Positions 52,201 through 61,200 of a stretch of 64,000 bases of DNA are shown here, piece after piece (within the stretch, counting starts at the first letter, position 1; each line of letters starts with the position of its first letter). Below the pieces are notes generated by a model, which saw only the letters and a program-made list of their open reading frames with translations, did not search any database and was not told where the DNA came from. The DNA is from Gorsachius magnificus (taxonomy: Eukaryota > Chordata > Aves > Pelecaniformes > Ardeidae): assembly GCA_034008185.1 (NCBI GenBank), contig CM067109.1, positions 30,722,885 to 30,786,884 of the forward strand. The letters are read 5' to 3'. The translations under genes were made by a program, and so were the position numbers.

Positions 52201-55200
52201 TTAAGAACTACACCTAGTTTAGCCAGTAAGCTAACCCAAAGAAAGATGGTAAAAGCTGAGTTGTCCATCTTTCCTGTAAACCAGGACACTAACAAGACTT
52301 CCCTCCTCTACCCAGTGACCAATGTTCATGGAACTGATAAGAACTTAATTTAACAGAGGTACAGAAGGACCAAATTTGAAACTAGTAAACAGGTACTCTT
52401 TGTGGGAGAGACATGGACAAGGCAGAACCAGAAACTAAGAGAAAATGAAATTGCACAACACATGTAAAATCAAAGGCACTGAGATGATTTTTAAGAATTA
52501 GAGGAATCATAAAACATTTTCACTAGGCCAAATAAGTAAAGGCAAAAAAAAATGAAGAATTTGAAAGATGATGGAACAATTATAGTATTCAAGCAACCTT
52601 GCTGCTATGACACAGAAGTAAGGCAGGATGGTATATACTGGGAACTGGGAGAAATGTTAAGCAGGATGAAAGCCAGTGACATTGGTAAAATTTTACAAAG
52701 TTAATTTGTGGAGATGCCCATTCTAAGGAAACCAGTAGCACTTGAAAGGCACAGCAACAACACTGCTACCTCATTTCTGTTGCACAAATTTTTACCACTG
52801 GTTCAGAGAGGAATGTAGAGAGGCAGTCTCCTTACACTGCAGATACATCAGATCTCAAACCCTGAGATCCTTTTCACTTTGGTGACTGCCTCTGTGCCCT
52901 CACCATATGTTTCAGTACAGTTAACAAAGCAGTGAACTGCAAAAGCATATGTGAGGATTTGTTAAGCAACTCTTGATTGTTACTGTGGTTCATCCAGTGT
53001 GAGCTGAATTACTGTAAAGTAACTAGTTACTTGAATCCAAGTTACTAGTTGGATGACTAGATCACATGTGGGTTTAGCACAGTGTATTGCTGTGCCATAT
53101 TAGCTGTAACATTCATCAAAACATACTGTAATGTTTTCAAATGTTGCCCATGTAGAAAAATTCATTACTTCAGAGTAATTAAAGGTTAGGTGAAGAGTCT
53201 CCATTATTCCATTACTGAAGTGTTCTGGGCCACAAAACAGTCTGATTTAGTACTTAATTTCCTAACGGGTCTATTTAAAGATTTTTAAATATGCTAGTTG
53301 CTAAGGAAGGGTAGTCATGCATTTTTACACTTTCAGATTAATATCTTGGTAACAAGCGATCTTGACAATACGTATTACAGACACAATTGAGCTATAATAA
53401 ATTAGAAAGACACTGCAACCCATAAAGTTTGCTCAAACCAGTGGGAAAAGTTGAGCGAGTGGCCTCTAAGTTACTAAATGCATTGTGCTGCTTATTTTTC
53501 CTGTCACAACAGAATTTCCCTCATTGTTACAGGTTTCCATTTTGACCAGCTGATAGTTCCTTAGGAGATAATGAAACAATTTTTATTCAAACATATAAAT
53601 ATGGATGACAAAAGCAGCTCCTAAACTTTTCTGCTTGTAACTACTTTTCAGCCTACCCACTGATATATGTTCCTTTAGGGAATCTGTAAAACAGTTTGAT
53701 AGAGTAATAAATGATACTGTCTACACTAATCACTTACTGTGTTTTATAAATACACATACATGTATAACACGTGAAATATAATCTGTGTTAATAAAACAAA
53801 GACACTTAGCCCTGCATGTTTTCTTTATCACACAGGAAATCAGACTGAAGAATAAGAACGAGAATTCATACCTGCACTAAGAATTTGCTCTCCATTTTGC
53901 CCATGGTATCTGATTTTTGTTGGTGGTGCACTATGTCCCACTCGGCTTCTTAGTACACGTCCTGTACCACCAGGTCCATCGAAAATCCAGACCTGCCTCC
54001 CAAAAAAAAAGCAGGAAAACGAAGCTGATAAGCATTGCCCTGCCAATAATTACACCTCTTGGCAGTGGAACAGGCTTAGGTGGGAGCTGGTGCAGCAAAC
54101 TTCACACATTGGCTTTCATCCTTGATCCCAAAACTCTGGAAGTTTCCACCACGGCAGCTAGTTGTTTCCCACTGTTCATTCTGCCCCTCCACCAAAGGCT
54201 ACTGGCATCAGAAGACATGTAGCACAAGGGACTTTTATCAACAGCAACTGCTTATGACACAGAACATTTTAAAAATAGATCAAGATTTAAGATAGTGCAC
54301 CAGGATATGAAATGTGGTTCTGTAAAAGTGGATCCAAAGCTTTGTTCTTCAAGGCTATCATGAAGCAATAAATGAAAAAGTGACATCATGGCAGCAAATC
54401 CTTAAACTGCCCCACGACAGATCAACTGCAAACCAGGAACTTCAGTAACTTGAGTTTTGTTGTATTTGTTTCATTTGAAAACTGCTACTTCAATCCAAAC
54501 TAAAGATTTACACTTTGGAGGACTACAAGAAAAACAATGTAACAGCAGATAGCAGAAGCTATTGTAACTTACCCGTATAGCATTATCAGCACCATTAGTA
54601 ATAAGAAGTGGCTCTCCAGGGACAAACGACATACCAGCTATTGCTGTGGAATGGGCATCTTGCATCTGACACATTAGTTTCTTCTCTTCTAGATCCCACA
54701 AAGCAATGTGACCAATTGGGCTACCAGCTGCCATTACTGGGTGTCCATCTGCTCAAAAAAAAAAAAGTTCAAAAGTTTTGGTTATTGACATTCAGCTCAT
54801 GCTTATTAACTTCTCACATATTAAAACCAACGCAAGAAAAGGCTAGAATCACAAGAAAAAAATTCTCAAGCTGATTCTAAAAATAAGATACGTTTTAACT
54901 GAAATATTCTAGTATTTTAAATGGAAAAGAAACAAAGTTCACTGATAATAAAACCAGGATTTCTTCACATCAGATACAAATATATCCAAACCCAGGAGCC
55001 GATGCTAGAGGTTTTGCTTGAAAGCACGAGAGATATTGCACCTCTACCACTTTCAAAAGTTACTCTATACCCCAGATTCTTCCCCAAGCTTACTCATCTT
55101 CACACCTCAGGATGTGAGAGCTACTGCATCACCACTCTAGAAGTTATCAGTCCTTTTTTTAAATCCTCTCAATTTTTTTGCTGAACAGCTTGCAAAAATA

Positions 55201-58200
55201 AATTCCAGAAGTTGTTCACATGTTTATTCTTCTAAACAATAATTAAAACCTCAATGCACAGAATGTCTTTTTTCTATCTGCTCTATCCTAATATTAAGGA
55301 GATAAACACATCATACTAAAAACATACTGCAAATATTCAAGTAAGTTTTAAAACCTATCATATCAAGATAAAATTCCACGAAATATCCTGCAAAACTGGT
55401 AACTAATCTTTTCATTCCAACGGAAGAAAAAAGCCAGTTTCCAATTTGCAATTACACACATCATAAATAACTAAACCAGATAAGCCTAGGGACTTCTTTT
55501 TCCATAAAGCTTCACAGATATGAAAACTTGACAAGTTCATTTAATTGAAATTAAAATCACTTTAGTCAAAGACTAAAATGAGTGCATGAGTTCAAAACAA
55601 CCAGGTTATATTTACACTAAATATCCTAAGTATAAAGACAGGAAGAGAGAGATTAGAGAATGTCTGAAAGCCACACATTCAAGCAGGCAATGGAAGTTAT
55701 TTAACTATATTAACATTTTAAGTCAAATCACTGATGCAAAAAGGCACTCTTTCCACTTCTTTCCACAAGTCTCTCCAGTAGCATTCTTCCTCAACAGGGT
55801 CTGCATCAATCTATATTCTGTTAAGATTTGCAGGTTTTTCTATTCAAATGAAAGATTAGGTTCAGTATCAACAGCTCTGCAGGAAGGATACATTAAAGTA
55901 ACTAGCTTTAGAAATTAGTACATGCTTGTTAGACAAAAAAACCCCAAAACATGAATATAAACATTGTTCACCAATAACATCCATCCAGCAGTCACCCCAC
56001 TATTAACATTCTAACTTTGTTTTGGAGGGGGAAGACACTACTGAGAAGCAGGTTTGCACACTAACTTACAGTGTACTGATTGCACTAACTCTAACTGTGT
56101 ACTGTGTTAGCTCTTGGCACACGGTAAACATAAACTGTCTTACTTTTCTTTGAAAAAGAAGCATTGTATGTCACACTTCCTGTGTAGAGTCAGTACACAA
56201 TAAAATGCTATAAAACTGCCAGTATGATGAAGATGTGTGATTTCCCTTACTTCCTGGTAACTTTTCTAGATTATCTGCAGCCTTTGAAAGCTAAAACTCT
56301 CAGCGCAAATTTTGATTCTGAAATGCTTTATCAAAACATATTTTCCTACCTTCCACTTAAGTGTTAGTGATTTCATACATATTTTCACTCAAAATGCTAA
56401 GACTTACCTGTACGAAAAGATATTGCTGTGATGGGACCCCAGTCTTGTTGAAATTTCATCAGAGTTTCATCAAACTTAATATTATGTACAATGATATGAC
56501 CAGATACAAGACCAACTGCAACAACATCCACTGCTGGAGCCTACAAGAAAGAATGAACAGCAACCGAAATGAAAAATGAAAAGCTTGTTGCCACACGACT
56601 AATACCAGTATATACAAGACAATGTAGCTAAGTCAAGGACAAACAGTAAAGAAATAAGTAAGGCATCTCGCATGAGATCTTCTACCTATATAACCTTAAC
56701 GCATGACTGAACATGTGATAAATCCAAACAAAAACAGAGAGACGCAAGATTTTGCACTTAATCTCCACTGGATGAAACAATTCTGTTTCCAGAAGCTGGA
56801 ACTCTTTTGAAAAACACCTCCCTAAACTGCTGTTTTCAGTAGTTCTGTTAGACCATTATGCACCCTGCCACACAGCCCATATTTAAAAGTTTTACCCAGG
56901 ACAACTGCAGACCATTTTCAAAGCTGTCAGCAATGCTACCAGTAAGTTTTAATTAATTTTTTTTATCTACAAAAATACAGCAAACACAATTACAAAATCT
57001 TTTCTTGAATCAGCAAAATCTGTATTTTATTAACCTCCAAGGCAAAATAAATCTAGCAAAAAGCTACCAGTGTAACAGAAGTTACATGATACACATGCAT
57101 CTTGCAAGCAAACTGTTTCGGTGAATTCATTGTATCATCAGTGAGTAAACACTACAGACACGGTAAACACAAAACAGCTAAGACACCAAATGCAAAAGAA
57201 CTAGGACTAGAGGAAGGGCAGAAGAAAGGGCCTTCAAGTCTACCTCTCTTCAGTGTCCAAAATGCTCATCAGAGGGTTCTTAACATTACCTGAGAGAACA
57301 CAAGTAATCTTTATTGTTGTAATTTTAAACAACGCTATTTTGCCTGCCGTTCTTGAACAGTAAGAAAATAAGATACCAAAAATACTAACCTGTTCAAGAC
57401 TTGTGACTGCTAAGTGCCACCCTGGAAACGAGTATAAGAGTTTGCTGGAAAACAAAAAACATAAGTTAACCCTTGGGGATTTTCCACAACAAAATGGATG
57501 CTTTATATGCACTTACACAGAAGAATACATCAGCTTTCTGTCCTTATAAATTAGTTAAAAGGAAAAAAAACCCTGTGATACTAATAAGTAAGGCTAAGAA
57601 TAATACTTATGGTTAATTTTTATTGAAAAAATTAGTGTCATCCATTAGCACCTCATAGGTGACGAAGTTACATAACATGAACAGGGATGAAGACCCCTTC
57701 TAGGCCAGCTGTTCTCCATGCAAACACACCTCTACAGAATTCTTTAACATAAAAAGCCAGTCTTGGACCAACTTCTAATAATAACAAACCCTTCACTTGC
57801 AGAGTAACTTCCCTAAATGAAGATATTAATGCATATTACAAGCATCTTGTTTCTTTCAGAAATGGTAACAGCCAAAATGTGAAGCAGGACTGTTCACTGA
57901 GAAGGCAGTCATGCAGTTCTTAAGGGTGAAATTATGAAGAGAGTATTTAAGAACATCATTAAAAATCACCACATAGTTTGCCATTCTTAAAAGACCGCTA
58001 GCAGCCATGCGTTACCACCTCTCACTTCCCTTTCTTGCCAGAGACCATCAAACTTTCCCCTCAGTTCTTCCAATTTCTTTTTTTGTCTAATTCTGCCCAT
58101 ACCTCTCTACAAAATAATCTATGTAGGGAACAAACTCTCAGAAATACAGATTGATTAACCCAGCAACATTACTAAAAGAGCAGGGACAGTCTCTTAGTTT

Positions 58201-61200
58201 TTCTTTTAATTGTGTAAAAACGAAATCATCTAAGGAAGACTTTTTGTCATCTAGGATGCATTGAAATGACAAGCATTGAAGAGACCAAAGAGTACTATGA
58301 GTATTTTTAGGTTATTCCTATTTCCCGATTTATAGAGTATACACGGCGTCTCCAAAACATTAGAATATGAAACAAAAAAATTAGCAGTGCTATCATTGAA
58401 AGTATACAGTCATTATGAGAATAAAACACTGAACTATGCAAGCTGAATCAACACATATTTCAGTATGGTACATTAACATGCAGGGAAGTTCACTGTAGCT
58501 GTTAACTATCCTGAGTTAGAAAAGCAGCTGATTGTGGTAGGCATGAAATACTGCTGTTATGGACAGTGCTCTACTGGGACATGCTCAGAGACAACTCCAT
58601 GTCTACACATTTCTTATTTAAGAGTATAAGGATCAAATGCTAGTAATTACTTCCACACTACCTGCCAGCACCTCTTGGACCCACAACAACCAAAAAATAA
58701 CCTTGAAAGAAGGGAGGCAGAAGGCCTGAACATGCATTTACTATTATTTTAATTATTTTCATGGGAAAGCTATGTGATTCCAAGAAATAAAAAAAAAATA
58801 GATGTAATAAAAAAAAAATCCTGAACAATCCCTGCCATTTTGCAGGGATAGTAAACAACACGCAACTTGAAAGGCATCAGCATTCTTTGCTCCTGGAGGT
58901 AGACCAACTGAAAACTTATGCCAAAGGACTCGGTACAAGATTCCATGTTCCAAATCTGTTGTACTTAGAACTATTATTTGTTGCACATGAAACGACTTGG
59001 AACATGAAGTATATCCAAGTTATTAAAAATCTTACTTGGATCTTATATTCCATAGCTGCAAGCTCCCTTGTTCACTCCCAAGGAGAATTTTATTCAAATA
59101 GGTGCTCGGATGCAGAACTGCAGAAACTGCAAAAGTGGCCTTATCAAAATCCACTCGAAGATACTCCTCTGCAAAAAAAGTGAGAAACAATGTTAGCATG
59201 GCTACCCCTACAAAATCTGCAGGCTTGTCATCCCTTGTAAAATGTAAAGGCAGACTTGATGTTTACTCTATACAAATCCCATAATTGGTGTTTCTCACAT
59301 TAAAGGATTAGCTAATGCATAACAGGACAGGCTAAACTTGTTTATGTTATAACATCTGTTGGCTTGAAGGTATATTTTTTCCCTATAAGCCTACCTAGCA
59401 CAACAATGCTGGCAAAACTGCAGTGATTTATATCTTTCTGAAGGATTCCTGCTCCTGCCTGAGCAAAACCCCTCATCTGATTAGCATGCCTTTTGTTTGT
59501 TATAGCAACTTCAAGTCTCTAAAGCCTGTCTGCAGCCACTTTTGAGACCCAGCATCCAGGGAATGACATTGGTCACACCAATAAGAAAGCTTTCTAAAGA
59601 AAAAAATTCAGGGCACTGAACCAGGATTTCATAAGGTACTTTACAATGGCATGAGAAGATGCTGACACAATCGCAAGATTATTCATAAAAATTTAGTCTT
59701 ACCCAGACTGGTAAGTATCAAGGAACTACAGGACTTCAGAGATGGTGCCAAAGCTGCTATATCACAGTCTTTACCAGAAAATGGAAGACTAAAATGCCAG
59801 TTCCATATAAGCTTCTCTCTTTACACCTATGTGGAGCCTTACTGGGTCTCTGCATGTGGTGCAGGATCCATTCATGAAAAATTATTGCAGGATTAGGACT
59901 TCAGATTACCATTCAAGTAGCGCTACCATTTAAGGTTTTATTTTTCTTTTTTAAGAATAAACTACTTCTGAACATACACATTTAGAAAACCCTTTTTTTC
60001 AAATTACTGAATGTTTAACAATGCTATCCTATAAAGCAGTAACAGAAATAGTGTGTCTCACCTTCTGACTGTATATTCCAAACAATAAGAACATTATCAA
60101 CATCCAGAGAGATGACATGATCACCAAAAGGCTGCAGAAGGTGTATCCTTGCCTTGTGACCTTCATAGGTATGAACCACCTATAATTTCAAAATAGAAAT
60201 GTTTTCAATATAAGCTGTTAAGGTAGCATATCATGGTAACACAATACTTGAGGACAGCCAAAAGATGTCAGCAACATGGAAAGGCTACACAACTTGGAAG
60301 ATACATAATTTTCTCTGATAGTTAAAACTGTTGGCAAAACATTTTTAAGAATTTACTTTTAATTCATTTATGTAAATTATGTATTTTTTATCTTTCAGTA
60401 ACTACTTAAATTACCATAATTAATACATAAAATGCAGGTCAGCCATTATGGAATTTGCTCTGACATTCTTCTATTTTAAGCTTTTTATTCCTCCCTCTAC
60501 AGTGTTTGTTTCCCTAAAATTGAAGGTACTAAGCATCTAAGGAAACAGGTGTTTGTAGAAAATGAACTGTCTTGAAAACACAAACACTACACAACTGTTT
60601 TGTACTACTATGCAATAAGTAAACTAATAAAAACCTCTTTGTTCCTGGCAAAAGCATGGAGAATATTGTCGTATGAAGCAAATATCAACATGCGGTCTGC
60701 AGCCAAACATGTAATGTCTTGTGGCAAAGCATTACCTGTTAATCAAACAGAAGAAAAAGCTCAACATGTTTCAGGTTCCTAAGAAAAGAGAAAGCCTGAC
60801 AGTGTACATATTTAGCACGGTGACCCACCAAGAAAGCTCTCCTGTTGAATGCTCTGTTGCATTTCTTATAGAAATGCACAGGTTTCAGATGAATGCAAAT
60901 ATTATCATAAATAACATCACACCAGTAGCAACAACAACTTAAGTAACATCAGTTTGGTAAGACTGCAAGGTGGTTCTTTTGAAAAACACTTACTAACAAA
61001 TTACTGAATTATCACTGTAAGAAAAGGCACATGTTAGCTTTGTAAGGGCTTATAGAGAAGTTATCCCAACATAACACTTCTGCAGACTGTCAAAGCCCCA
61101 CAGCCCACTGGACTGGAAACACAGATGACAAATCAAACTCTCAGCATTAGCAATGCCTATTTGGTTAAACCATTCTGCAGACTTGGAAGCTACTGACCCA

